The position numbers and the translations under genes were made by a program. The notes under the pieces were generated by a model. The model searched no databases and had not been told where the DNA came from. It saw only the letters and a program-made list of their open reading frames with translations. Of a stretch of DNA of 64,000 nucleotides, positions 1 through 7,962 are shown one piece after another. Each line of letters opens with the position of its first letter. Position 1 is the stretch's first letter. Origin of the DNA: Ruminococcaceae bacterium UBA1375 (GTDB lineage Bacteria; Bacillota; Clostridia; Oscillospirales; Ruminococcaceae); contig DBRF01000004.1 of the NCBI GenBank assembly GCA_002305795.1, positions 1 through 64,000 of the forward strand, read 5' to 3'.

Positions 1-1487
1 TATTTGTCGTGCATATAGTGGATGATGTTCAGGGTGTTGACGTAAAGACCCGCCAACCATTCCATCATCTGCTCGTACTTTTCCATCACGTCGTCGTAGT
101 CCAAGTAATCCCCTTCCACCGCACGGTATTTGGGGGCCACCTGAATCTTCAGCCGTTCGTCCACCCCGCCGTTGATAGCGTAAAGCAGGCACTTGGCCAG
201 GTTGGCCCGGGCGCCGAAGAACTGCATCTCCTTGCCCACCCGCATGGAGGACACACAGCAGGCAATGGCGTAGTCATCGCCGTGGATGGGGCGCATCAAG
301 TCGTCGTTCTCATACTGGATGGAGGAGCACTTGATGGACATCTTGGCGCAGTATTCCTTGAACTTCCGGGGCAGCTTTTTAGCCCACAGCACCGTCATGT
401 TGGGTTCCGGGGCGGGGCCCAGGTTGTCCAGGGTGTGGAGGTAGCGGAAGGAGTTCTTAGTGACCATGTGGTTGCCGTTGACGTCCACACCGCCGATGGA
501 TTCGGTGACCCAGGTGGGGTCGCCACTGAACAGCTCGTTGTATTCCGGGGTCCGGGCGAACTTCACCAGCCGCAGCTTCATAATGAAGTGGTCGATGAGC
601 TCCTGAGCCTGCTGCTCGGTGAGGATGCCCTTGTCCAGGTCACGCTGGATATAGATGTCCAGGAAGGTGGAGGTGCGGCCCAGGCTCATGGCGGCGCCGT
701 TCTGTTCCTTCACAGCGGCCAGGTAGCCGAAGTACAGCCACTGCACCGCTTCCTTGGCGTTTTTCGCCGGCTGGGAGATATCGAGCCCGTAGATCTCGCC
801 CAACTTTTTCAGGTCGTGGAGGGCGTTGATCTGGTCGGTGAGCTCTTCCCGCAGACGGATGTTTTCGCTGGTCATCCGCACCAGGGAGGTATCCTTCTGA
901 TTCTGCTTGTCCTCAATCAGGCGGTCCACTCCGTACAGGGCCACCCGGCGGTAGTCCCCGATGATCCGGCCCCGACCGTAAGCATCCGGCAGGCCGGTGA
1001 TAATGGCGCTTTTCCGGGCCAGCCGCATTTCCGGGGTGTACACGTCAAACACGCCCTGGTTGTGGGTTTTGCGGTACTTGGTGAAGATCTCCACCACTTC
1101 CGGGTCCACATGGTAGCCGTTGGTTTCACAGGCGTTCATGGCCATGCGGATGCCGCCGAAGGGCTGCAAAGAACGCTTAAAGGGCTTATCCGTCTGGAAG
1201 CCCACAATCTGTTCCAGGTCTTTATTCAAATATCCGGGGCCGTGGCTGGTGATGGTGGAGACAATTTTGGTATCCATATCCAGCACACCGCCGGCTTCCC
1301 GCTCCTTCTTGGACAGCTCCATCACCTGGTCCCACAGGGTCTTGGTAGCCTGAGTGGGCGGGGCGAGGAAGGATTCATCCCCATCGTAGGGGGTGATGTT
1401 TCGCAGGATAAAGTCCCGCACGTTGATGGTGTGGTCCCATTTGCCGGGGGTAAAACCTTCCCATTCCGGGCAGAATTGGTGCTTCAT
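1..1487 (-). CDS. pflB: Pyruvate formate-lyase (formate C-acetyltransferase), C-terminus cut by window edge
   Basis: Glycyl-radical enzyme that converts pyruvate and CoA to acetyl-CoA and formate in the anaerobic cytoplasm. About 495 residues are visible. The paired catalytic cysteines are in IACCVSSM at about residues 410-411, matching Cys418-Cys419 of the E. coli enzyme. The C-terminal glycine-radical loop lies outside the window, so its integrity cannot be judged. The start MKHQFCPEW follows AAAGGAG by about 10 bases, and a consensus promoter lies upstream. No activase gene is visible. It fits a mixed-acid fermenter, together with ackA further along. Identification is secure. Confidence 0.97.
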   Translation of the reverse strand, partial: MKHQFCPEWEGFTPGKWDHTINVRDFILRNITPYDGDESFLAPPTQATKTLWDQVMELSKKEREAGGVLDMDTKIVSTITSHGPGYLNKDLEQIVGFQTDKPFKRSLQPFGGIRMAMNACETNGYHVDPEVVEIFTKYRKTHNQGVFDVYTPEMRLARKSAIITGLPDAYGRGRIIGDYRRVALYGVDRLIEDKQNQKDTSLVRMTSENIRLREELTDQINALHDLKKLGEIYGLDISQPAKNAKEAVQWLYFGYLAAVKEQNGAAMSLGRTSTFLDIYIQRDLDKGILTEQQAQELIDHFIMKLRLVKFARTPEYNELFSGDPTWVTESIGGVDVNGNHMVTKNSFRYLHTLDNLGPAPEPNMTVLWAKKLPRKFKEYCAKMSIKCSSIQYENDDLMRPIHGDDYAIACCVSSMRVGKEMQFFGARANLAKCLLYAINGGVDERLKIQVAPKYRAVEGDYLDYDDVMEKYEQMMEWLAGLYVNTLNIIHYMHDK

Positions 1488-1576
1488 TGGCCATTCACTC
1501 CTTTGATTTCAAAAGGCGGATAAATTGTAGTCTTGTTGCAGAATGCTACAAGATATTGTATCCTTTGGTGAATCCG

Positions 1577-1605
1577 ATTATACCATACTAAAACAGTGTA
1601 GTCAA
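1577..1605 (-). promoter_or_regulatory. Sigma-A promoter of pflB
   Basis: On the minus strand TTGACT and TATAAT are separated by exactly 17 bases, giving a leader of roughly 80 bases before pflB. No clear operator was recognised. Confidence 0.75.
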
Positions 1606-1681
1606 CTCAATTTCCCAAAAACCAGCAGATTTCCAAAAATTTCCCATCCAAGGGGAAGATTTTTCGCTATCTTCTTTTTCC

Positions 1682-1712
1682 AAAAAAATCCCCGGAACCG
1701 CTCGGCTCCGGG
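1682..1712 (-). terminator. Intrinsic terminator after glgB
   Basis: On the minus strand a 9-bp stem (CCCGGAGCC with GGTTCCGGG, one G-T pair) and GAGC loop are followed by GATTTTTTT, 52 bases beyond the glgB stop. Confidence 0.85.
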
Positions 1713-1764
1713 AAACAAGGATGGAAGATGGCTTCCCGTCTCCGAGGGGAGAAGAGGAAACGCC

Positions 1765-3612
1765 TTAGTTGGAAGTGTTTTCCTGACCCTTTTCTTCTTT
1801 CACAGGCTGCACCAAGAACCACTGGGCGGAAAAGGCAGGCAGGTCCAGCACCACCGAATGGTCAAACCCCTTTTGGGGGATGGGCCGGGACGCCAGGGGC
1901 CGGGTGTCTTCTACCTCTTCCCCGCCCCAGCACTGCCAGCTGCTGGAAATCAGGGGGGTGAGGGTGCAGGCCTGTTCCAGCCCCAGGGGGAAGTCCTTCC
2001 AGGGCACGTCGCAGAAGTTTAACACCACCGCCACCGTCTGTCCCTGGGCAGAGCGGCGGAAGGCGAAGACGCTTTGATTCGGGGCGTCCACCTCCAGCCA
2101 GCGGAAGCAGGCGCTGTTGTATTCCCCGTCGTACAGGGCGGGAAGCTGCCGGTAGAGCTGGTTCAACCGGGAAAAGTAGTGGAGAAAGCCGTCGTGCATG
2201 GGGTAGCTTAACAGGCTCCAGTCCTGCTCCTTGGCCTCGTCCCATTCCCGGAACTGGGCGATTTCGTTGCCCATGAAGTTCAGCTTTTTGCCGGGGTGGG
2301 CGAACATATAGCCGTACAGCGCCCGGCACTGGGCAAACTTCTGCTCATAGTTGTCCCCCCACATCTTCTGGACAATGGTGGCTTTGCCGTGAACCACCTC
2401 ATCGTGGGAGAAGGGCAGCAGGAACAGCTCGTTGTAGAAATACTGCATGGAGAAGGTGATGTCGTTGTAGTGGTACTGCCGGGCCAAAGGTTCCAGCTTG
2501 AAGTAATTTAAGGTGTCGTTCATCCAGCCCATGTCCCACTTGTAGTCAAAGCCCAGGCCGTCGTACTCCACCGGGGCGGTAACCTTCAGAAAGTCGGAGG
2601 AATCCTCCGCCATGAGCATACAGGTGGGGTGGAGCCGGTTCAAACCCAGGTTCATCTGCTGGATAAACTTCACCCCCCGGTCGTTGACCCCCCGGTCCGG
2701 GTTGCCCAGCCAATAGATGGCGTTGCAGATGGCATCCATGCGGATGCCGTCAAAGTGGTACACGTCCAGCCAGTAGTTGGCGGCGCTTTGCAGCAGGCTC
2801 CGGGTCTCCCCTTTGGCCAGATTGAAATTATGGCTACCCCACTCGCTGTAGCCGGTATCCCCGTCGGGATACTCATAGAGGGGAGTGCCGTCGAAGCGGT
2901 GGAGGCCGTAAGCATCAATGGCGAAATGCACCGGCACAAAGTCGGTGATCACCCCGATTCCCTGCTGGTGGCACTGATTCACCAGACTCATCAGCTGGAT
3001 GGGGGTGCCGTACCGGGAGGTGGGGGCGAAAAAGCCGGTGGTCTGGTAGCCCCAGCTGTTGTCCGAGGGGTGTTCGCTGATGGGCAGCAGCTCCAGGTGG
3101 GTGAAGCCGTGCTCCTTGCAATGGGCGATGAGCTTGGGGGCCAGGGCTTCGTAGCTGTACCAGCCGTTGGGATCGTCGGGGTTTTGGACAAAGCTGCCCA
3201 GGTGCACCTCGTAGATGCTCACCGGGCGGTTGTAGTTTTTGTCCCGCTGCGCCATCCACTCTTCATCGGAAAAGGTGAAGCGGGAAAGGTCGCAAACAAT
3301 GGAAGCGGAGTCCGGCCGCAGCTGGGTGAAAAAGCCGAAGGGGTCGTTGTGGTCCACCACCGAACCGTCGGCGCCAGTGATTTTGTATTTATACAGCATC
3401 CCGGTCCAGGCCTGGGGCAGGGTCACCGTCCAGCAGCCCTGTTCTTCCCGGTACATCTCCTCCCCCTGCCAATGGTTGCACTCCCCAATCAGCTGCACGA
3501 AGCGGGCGTTTGGCGCATAGACCCGGAACCGCACCCCGTCCCGGGTGGGATGGGCGCCGAAGTGGGTGTAGCAGTCAAAGGCTTCACCGCTTAAAAATTC
3601 ACGCATAGTCAT
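1765..3612 (-). CDS. glgB: 1,4-alpha-glucan branching enzyme
   Basis: Forms alpha-1,6 branches in glycogen. The 615-residue protein has an N-terminal CBM48-like domain (about 1-120), a GH13 barrel and a C-terminal all-beta domain, the usual bacterial size. GH13 motifs are visible: DFVPVHF (region I), GIRMDA with the probable nucleophile Asp293, LMAEDSS with the acid/base Glu336, and SHDEVVHGK with Asp404. The start MTMREF follows GAGGTG by 9 bases. No other glycogen genes are adjacent. It is transcribed divergently from a TetR regulator, which may control it. Confidence 0.96.
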   Translation of the reverse strand: MTMREFLSGEAFDCYTHFGAHPTRDGVRFRVYAPNARFVQLIGECNHWQGEEMYREEQGCWTVTLPQAWTGMLYKYKITGADGSVVDHNDPFGFFTQLRPDSASIVCDLSRFTFSDEEWMAQRDKNYNRPVSIYEVHLGSFVQNPDDPNGWYSYEALAPKLIAHCKEHGFTHLELLPISEHPSDNSWGYQTTGFFAPTSRYGTPIQLMSLVNQCHQQGIGVITDFVPVHFAIDAYGLHRFDGTPLYEYPDGDTGYSEWGSHNFNLAKGETRSLLQSAANYWLDVYHFDGIRMDAICNAIYWLGNPDRGVNDRGVKFIQQMNLGLNRLHPTCMLMAEDSSDFLKVTAPVEYDGLGFDYKWDMGWMNDTLNYFKLEPLARQYHYNDITFSMQYFYNELFLLPFSHDEVVHGKATIVQKMWGDNYEQKFAQCRALYGYMFAHPGKKLNFMGNEIAQFREWDEAKEQDWSLLSYPMHDGFLHYFSRLNQLYRQLPALYDGEYNSACFRWLEVDAPNQSVFAFRRSAQGQTVAVVLNFCDVPWKDFPLGLEQACTLTPLISSSWQCWGGEEVEDTRPLASRPIPQKGFDHSVVLDLPAFSAQWFLVQPVKEEKGQENTSN

Positions 3613-3672
3613 GGTAAGATCACCTCATCAGACATTTTCCGGCATCGTTTCCGCCAAAACCGGTTTACTTTT

Positions 3673-3701
3673 ATTATACTGAAACCGGCAGAAGTTGACA
3701 A
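3673..3701 (-). promoter_or_regulatory. glgB promoter with overlapping inverted repeat
   Basis: Minus-strand TTGTCA and TATAAT are 17 bases apart. A 7-bp inverted repeat, CCGGTTT (3660-3666) and AAACCGG (3682-3688), brackets the -10 hexamer. This is a plausible operator, perhaps for the divergent TetR protein; that link is inference. Confidence 0.65.
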
Positions 3702-3712
3702 GAAACAAAGTC

Positions 3713-3742
3713 TTGACTTTTGGTGCATAATAAACATATAAT
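3713..3742 (+). promoter_or_regulatory. Promoter of the TetR gene
   Basis: TTGACT and TATAAT lie 18 bases apart on the plus strand, back to back with the glgB promoter. Confidence 0.65.
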
Positions 3743-3772
3743 GAGATTATGTCGAGAAACGGAGGGAGTTTT

Positions 3773-4396
3773 ATGGAAAAAAAGCCGGACCGCCGGGTGA
3801 AGCGCACCTGCGACGCCTTGCAACAGTCTTTGCTCAGCTTAATGCAGCATCAGCCCTTGGAGCAGATTACCGTCCGGGAGCTCTGCCAGAAGGCGGACAT
3901 CAACCGGGGTACCTTTTATCTGCACTACCACGATGTATACGAACTGTACGACGCCGTCCAGATGGGGATTATGGACGAGTTGGCCCGCACGGTGGAAACC
4001 CACTGCGCCCAGGTCCGGGAAGACGAAGACCCCGCCCCCTCCATCATTCTGGACATCTTCGACTACTTCACCCAGAACTACCAGGCCTGTGTGGTGATCT
4101 TCCAGCAGGACCGCTCCAATGTGTTCCTGCGGCGAATCCGCAGCGTGCTGCGTCCCCGGCTGATTCACCGATTCGTCCGGGACTACCGGGCCAGCGAAGA
4201 AGCGGCGGATTACTACTACAACTATCTGGTCAACGGCTGCATCGGCATCATGCAGCACTGGCTGCTTACCGGCCGGAAGCAGTCCGCCCAAACCCTGGCC
4301 AAAATGACCATGGCCTTTGTGGACCACGGGGCGGAAGCGTTTCTCACCCTCTCCATGGACCGGCCGGCCCAGGAGGAAGGGGAGCCGGAAAAATAA
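3773..4396 (+). CDS. TetR/AcrR-family transcriptional regulator
   Basis: A 207-residue predicted repressor. The N-terminal helix-turn-helix reads ITVRELCQKADINRGTFYLHYHDVYEL, typical of TetR proteins. The C-terminal half resembles the TetR_C domain of DhaS-like regulators (YNYLVNGCIGIMQHWL). The start at 3773 was preferred over an in-frame ATG at 3749 because GGAGGGAG (3761-3768) sits just before it. The ligand and targets are unknown. The divergent arrangement with glgB and the inverted repeat around the glgB -10 make glgB a candidate target. Confidence 0.9.
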   Translation: MEKKPDRRVKRTCDALQQSLLSLMQHQPLEQITVRELCQKADINRGTFYLHYHDVYELYDAVQMGIMDELARTVETHCAQVREDEDPAPSIILDIFDYFTQNYQACVVIFQQDRSNVFLRRIRSVLRPRLIHRFVRDYRASEEAADYYYNYLVNGCIGIMQHWLLTGRKQSAQTLAKMTMAFVDHGAEAFLTLSMDRPAQEEGEPEK

Positions 4397-4415
4397 AAAA
4401 ATCGAATTTACCCTC

Positions 4416-4444
4416 TTGACATTCCCTCGAAAGTGTGGTATTAT
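4416..4444 (+). promoter_or_regulatory. Promoter of the tRNA-Ser pair
   Basis: TTGACA, 17 bases, TATTAT. The hexamers start 20 bases after the TetR stop and end 34 bases before the first tRNA. Confidence 0.75.
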
Positions 4445-4478
4445 CAATGCGTTGTCAGTTCGCTGCACAGCGTTTCTC

Positions 4479-4567
4479 GGAGAGATGTCCGAGCGGTTTA
4501 AGGAGCTGGTCTTGAAAACCAGTGATACGGCAACGTACCGTGGGTTCGAATCCCACTCTCTCCGCCA
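4479..4567 (+). tRNA. tRNA-Ser (anticodon UGA)
   Basis: The acceptor stem GGAGAGA pairs with TCTCTCC. The anticodon arm CTGGT-CTTGAAA-ACCAG carries UGA. A long variable arm, typical of tRNA-Ser, a GGTTCGAATCC T-arm and an encoded CCA end are visible. Confidence 0.97.
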
Positions 4568-4628
4568 ATCTCTGGGGCGCAGCTGCTTTGCTGCGAATGG
4601 AATATATGCCTTTGGCACGTCAACGCTT

Positions 4629-4721
4629 GGAGAAGTACTCAAGTTGGTGACGAGGCGCCCCTGCTAAGGGCGTAGGTCGGGTTAAACCGGCGCAGGAGTT
4701 CGAGTCTCCTCTTCTCCGCCA
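4629..4721 (+). tRNA. tRNA-Ser (anticodon GCU)
   Basis: GGAGAAG pairs with CTTCTCC. The anticodon arm CGCCC-CTGCTAA-GGGCG carries GCU. It has a long variable arm, a GAGTTCGAGTCTC T-arm and an encoded CCA. It is 61 bases after the tRNA-Ser(UGA), probably in the same transcript. Confidence 0.97.
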
Positions 4722-4727
4722 AAAGAA

Positions 4728-4775
4728 AGTCTGGATGCGAATCTGCATTCAGGCTTCTTTTTTTATTCTTTTTCA
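4728..4775 (+). terminator. Intrinsic terminator of the tRNA pair
   Basis: An 11-bp stem (AGTCTGGATGC with GCATTCAGGCT, including G-T pairs) is followed by TCTTTTTTTATTCTTTTT. Confidence 0.8.
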
Positions 4776-4795
4776 AATCAGGAGGGATTCTGGCC

Positions 4796-4861
4796 ATGTG
4801 GATTTTATTTCTCATTTTGGTTGTGGTGTTCGTCCTTTTGGGGCTGGCCAAAAAGAAATAA
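4796..4861 (+). CDS. Possible 21-residue single-pass membrane peptide
   Basis: ATG (4796) follows AGGAGGG by 8 bases. The peptide is MWILFL, a run of hydrophobic residues, and the basic end LAKKK, which is the shape of a one-helix membrane peptide. It lies between the tRNA terminator and the uvrA-like gene, in the same direction. No separate promoter is evident, so expression is uncertain. It is also compatible with a chance ORF that happens to have a good ribosome site. No family is recognised. Confidence 0.4.
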   Translation: MWILFLILVVVFVLLGLAKKK

Positions 4862-4952
4862 TGCCTGCCTGATTTTTGCAAAACGCCGTCTGCGCCCCGC
4901 CCTGTTCCGGAGCGGCAGGGTGAAACGACCCAACGAAAGGAGCGGTTCTGCC

Positions 4953-7472
4953 ATGGAACAAAACACCCATGCACCCGGAGAGATCGTGATCCGGGGCGCC
5001 AAGGTGCACAATCTGAAAAACATTGATGTTTCGGTGCCCTTAAACCAAATCGTAGGCATCGCCGGGGTGTCCGGCTCCGGCAAGTCCTCCCTGGCCTTAG
5101 GAGTGCTGTACGCCGAAGGCTCCCGGCGGTACCTGGAAGCCCTCTCCACCTACACCCGGCGGCGGATGACCCAGGCGGCCAAGGCGGAGGTGGATGAGGT
5201 GCTGTACGTCCCGGCGGCGCTGGCCCTGCACCAGCGGCCGGGGGTACCCGGCATCCGCAGCACCTTCGGCGCCGGTACCGAGCTGCTCAACAGCCTGCGG
5301 CTGATGTTCTCCCGTCTGGCCAGCCACCGCTGCCCCAACGGCCATTACCTGCCCCCTACCCTGAAGGTGGCGGCGGGACAGGAGCTGGTCTGCCCGGCGT
5401 GCGGGGCCCGCTTTTACGCTCCAGGGGCGGAAGAACTGGCCTTCAACAGCCAGGGGGCCTGCCGCACCTGCGGGGGCACCGGCATTGTCCGGGGAGTGGA
5501 CCTGTCCACCCTGGTGCCGGACGACTCTTTGACCATTGAGCAGGGAGCGGTGGCTCCCTGGAACAGCCTTATGTGGTCGCTGATGGTGGACGTCTGCCGG
5601 GAAATGGGGGTGCGCACCGATGTGCCTTTCCGGGAGCTGACGGAGCGGGAAAAGGAAATCGTCTACCACGGCCCGGCGGAAAAGAAGCACATCCTCTACC
5701 ACTCCTCCAAAACCAACCAAGCCACCGAACTCGATTTCACCTACTACAGCGCCGTCTACACCGTGGAAAACGCCCTGTCCAAGGTCAAGGACGAAAAGGG
5801 CATGAAGCGGGTGGAAAAATTCCTCAAGGAGGACATCTGCCCCGACTGCGGCGGCACCCGTCTCTCGGCGGCGGCCAGGGCCCCCAAGCTCCGAGGTATC
5901 GGGCTGGAAGAAGCCTGCCAAATGACCCTGACCCAGCTGGCGGAGTGGGTGGAGGGGGTGCCCGCCTCCCTGCCGGAAGAGATGCGCCCCATGGCCCAAA
6001 GCATCTGCCAGTCCTTCCAAACGGTGGCCCAGCGGCTGATGGAGCTGGGACTGGGATATTTGACCCTGGACCGGGCCGCCTCCACCCTCTCCACCGGGGA
6101 GCGGCAGCGAATGCAGCTGGCCCGTGCAGTACGCAACCGCACCACCGGGGTGCTGTATGTGCTGGACGAGCCCTCCATCGGGCTGCACCCCTCCAACATT
6201 GTGGGACTGGTGCGGGTGATGGAGGATTTGGTGGCCGACGGCAATTCGGTGCTGCTGGTGGACCACGACACCCAAATCCTCTCCCAGTCGGACTGGCTCA
6301 TTGAAATGGGTCCCGGCGCCGGGGCGGCAGGGGGAACTGTGGTGGCCCAGGGAACAGTGAACCAGCTGGCCCAAACCCCAGGCTCCCTCATCGGGCCCTT
6401 TCTGTCCGGAAGGCCCCAGCCGCCGGTGCGGCAGACTGCCCAGCGAGACCAGTTATTTGAGCAGGGGACCATCCACCTTTCCACCGGGGCCATCCACACG
6501 GTGAAGCCCCTGGAAGTGGACATCCCCAAAGGCAGGCTGACGGTGGTCACCGGGGTGTCCGGCTCCGGCAAAACCACCCTGATTCTGGAAAGCCTGATTC
6601 CCGGACTGGAAGCGGCCATTGCCAGGAAAAAGCTGCCGGAACACCTCCGCAGCGTGGAGGCGGAAGGCATCAGCCGGGTGAAGCTCATCGACGCCACCCC
6701 CATCGGCATCAACGTCCGCTCCACGGTGGCCACCTACGCCAACGTCCACGACGAGCTGCGGAAAATTTTCGCCAAAACCCCGGACGCCAAAAGCCGGGGA
6801 TACAAGGCCGGGGACTTTTCCTACAACACCGGGAAGCTGCGCTGCCCCACCTGCGATGGCACCGGCAGCATCAGCCTGGACGTGCAGTTTCTGCCGGACG
6901 TGGACATCCCCTGCCCCGACTGCCGGGGGGCGCGGTACGCCAAGGAAGCGGAGCAGGTGCGCTGCCACACCAAGGCGGGAAAGGACTACGCCCTCCCCCA
7001 CCTCATGGCCATGGATATCCACACCGCCCTGTCCGCCTGCGCCGACTGGAAGGTAGTCCGGCAGCGGTTGCAGGTGCTGGAAGATTTGGGGCTGGGCTAC
7101 CTCACCCTGGGGGAAGCCACCCCCAGCTTATCCGGCGGGGAAGCCCAGCGGCTGAAGCTGGCCAGCGAGATGGGCCGGAGGCAGTCGGACTCGGTGTTCG
7201 TCTTCGATGAGCCCACCATCGGCCTGCACCCCTTAGACGTGCGCACCCTGCTGGGGGTGTTTGAGACCTTGATCCAGCAGGGAGCCACGGTGATTGTTAT
7301 TGAACACGATCTGGATGTCATGGCCAACGCCGACTACCTCATCGACCTGGGGCCTGGGGGCGGCGAAGAAGGGGGACGGATCGTGGCTGCCGGTACTCCC
7401 GCCGAAATTGCCGCCAATCCCCAGAGCATCACCGGGAAGTATTTGGGGCCGGTTTTGGGAGACCGGAAATGA
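4953..7472 (+). CDS. UvrA-like ABC ATPase (excinuclease subunit A paralogue)
   Basis: An 839-residue protein of the UvrA family, about 100 residues shorter than canonical UvrA. It has two ATPase modules (GVSGSGKSS at about 38-46 and near residue 535) and zinc-type CxxC pairs (CPACG, CRTCGG, CPDCGG, CPTCDG, CPDCRG). Walker B motifs read LDEPSIGLHP and DEPTIGLHP. The first ABC signature is LSTGERQR instead of LSGGEAQR, a trait of stand-alone UvrA paralogues; the second is the standard LSGGEAQR. Such paralogues are linked to DNA-lesion handling or drug resistance. No uvrB or uvrC is nearby. The start follows AAAGGAG by 9 bases. Confidence 0.88.
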   Translation: MEQNTHAPGEIVIRGAKVHNLKNIDVSVPLNQIVGIAGVSGSGKSSLALGVLYAEGSRRYLEALSTYTRRRMTQAAKAEVDEVLYVPAALALHQRPGVPGIRSTFGAGTELLNSLRLMFSRLASHRCPNGHYLPPTLKVAAGQELVCPACGARFYAPGAEELAFNSQGACRTCGGTGIVRGVDLSTLVPDDSLTIEQGAVAPWNSLMWSLMVDVCREMGVRTDVPFRELTEREKEIVYHGPAEKKHILYHSSKTNQATELDFTYYSAVYTVENALSKVKDEKGMKRVEKFLKEDICPDCGGTRLSAAARAPKLRGIGLEEACQMTLTQLAEWVEGVPASLPEEMRPMAQSICQSFQTVAQRLMELGLGYLTLDRAASTLSTGERQRMQLARAVRNRTTGVLYVLDEPSIGLHPSNIVGLVRVMEDLVADGNSVLLVDHDTQILSQSDWLIEMGPGAGAAGGTVVAQGTVNQLAQTPGSLIGPFLSGRPQPPVRQTAQRDQLFEQGTIHLSTGAIHTVKPLEVDIPKGRLTVVTGVSGSGKTTLILESLIPGLEAAIARKKLPEHLRSVEAEGISRVKLIDATPIGINVRSTVATYANVHDELRKIFAKTPDAKSRGYKAGDFSYNTGKLRCPTCDGTGSISLDVQFLPDVDIPCPDCRGARYAKEAEQVRCHTKAGKDYALPHLMAMDIHTALSACADWKVVRQRLQVLEDLGLGYLTLGEATPSLSGGEAQRLKLASEMGRRQSDSVFVFDEPTIGLHPLDVRTLLGVFETLIQQGATVIVIEHDLDVMANADYLIDLGPGGGEEGGRIVAAGTPAEIAANPQSITGKYLGPVLGDRK

Positions 7473-7490
7473 ATTGAATTGAAGGGATAA

Positions 7491-7907
7491 GAAATCACCG
7501 GCAGCCTGCGCCAGCAGAAAATCGAGGACATCAACAGCCGGCTGGCCATCCTGGAACGACAGAAGAACGCTGTTTGCGTCTGCATTCATCAGAACAAGTT
7601 CACCGATTCGGAGCAGCACGGCGCCCAGATGTTTTACGGGATTCAGAACCCAACCAGCGAAGGCCTGGCAAAGAGTATGCAGTCCGCCTTCGTCAGCCAG
7701 CTCCAGCCGGACCACACTCGCCAAATCAAGCGGGGAGATTCCTCGGTTTATCTGCTCACCCAGTCCCCCATTCCCATTGTGCTCAGCGAATGCGGGTTTT
7801 TGTCCAATGAGGAAGAGTGTGAAAAGCTCTCCGGAGGGGAGTACCAGTCCCAGGTGGCCTTTACCCTGCTGACGAGACTGGTGAACTGGCAGAGCGGAGT
7901 GGAATAG
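7491..7907 (+). pseudogene. C-terminal remnant of a CwlD-like N-acetylmuramoyl-L-alanine amidase
   Basis: An open frame of 138 codons resembles the last two thirds of an Amidase_3 (CwlD-type) domain: IHQNKFTD, GAQMFYG, LQPDHTRQIKRG, YLLTQSPIPIVLSECGFLSNEEE. It retains the late zinc histidine and the catalytic-glutamate block (SECGFLSN). The signal/anchor and the first zinc motif are absent, and a TAA at 7488-7490 closes the frame. The first ATG (7629) would give only 92 residues without the histidine, so the piece is probably non-functional. It lies 18 bases after the uvrA-like gene and probably marks a deletion. Confidence 0.8.
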
Positions 7908-7920
7908 AAGAGTAAATTAG

Positions 7921-7955
7921 ACGGAACCTCCGGGATGGGGGTTCCGTTTTTGTTG
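7921..7955 (+). terminator. Intrinsic terminator after the amidase remnant
   Basis: ACGGAACC pairs with GGTTCCGT and is followed by TTTTGTTGTTT. Confidence 0.85.
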
Positions 7956-7962
7956 TTTGCGG

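Noticed and set aside
9..1523. Long open frame of about 500 codons opposite pflB
   Set aside because: It is the antisense shadow of a conserved gene; its product is Val/His/Gly-rich without motifs, and pflB motifs are certain on the other strand.
5097..6374. 425-codon open frame opposite the UvrA-like gene
   Set aside because: A GC-rich shadow frame with implausible composition, fully covered by a motif-rich gene on the plus strand.
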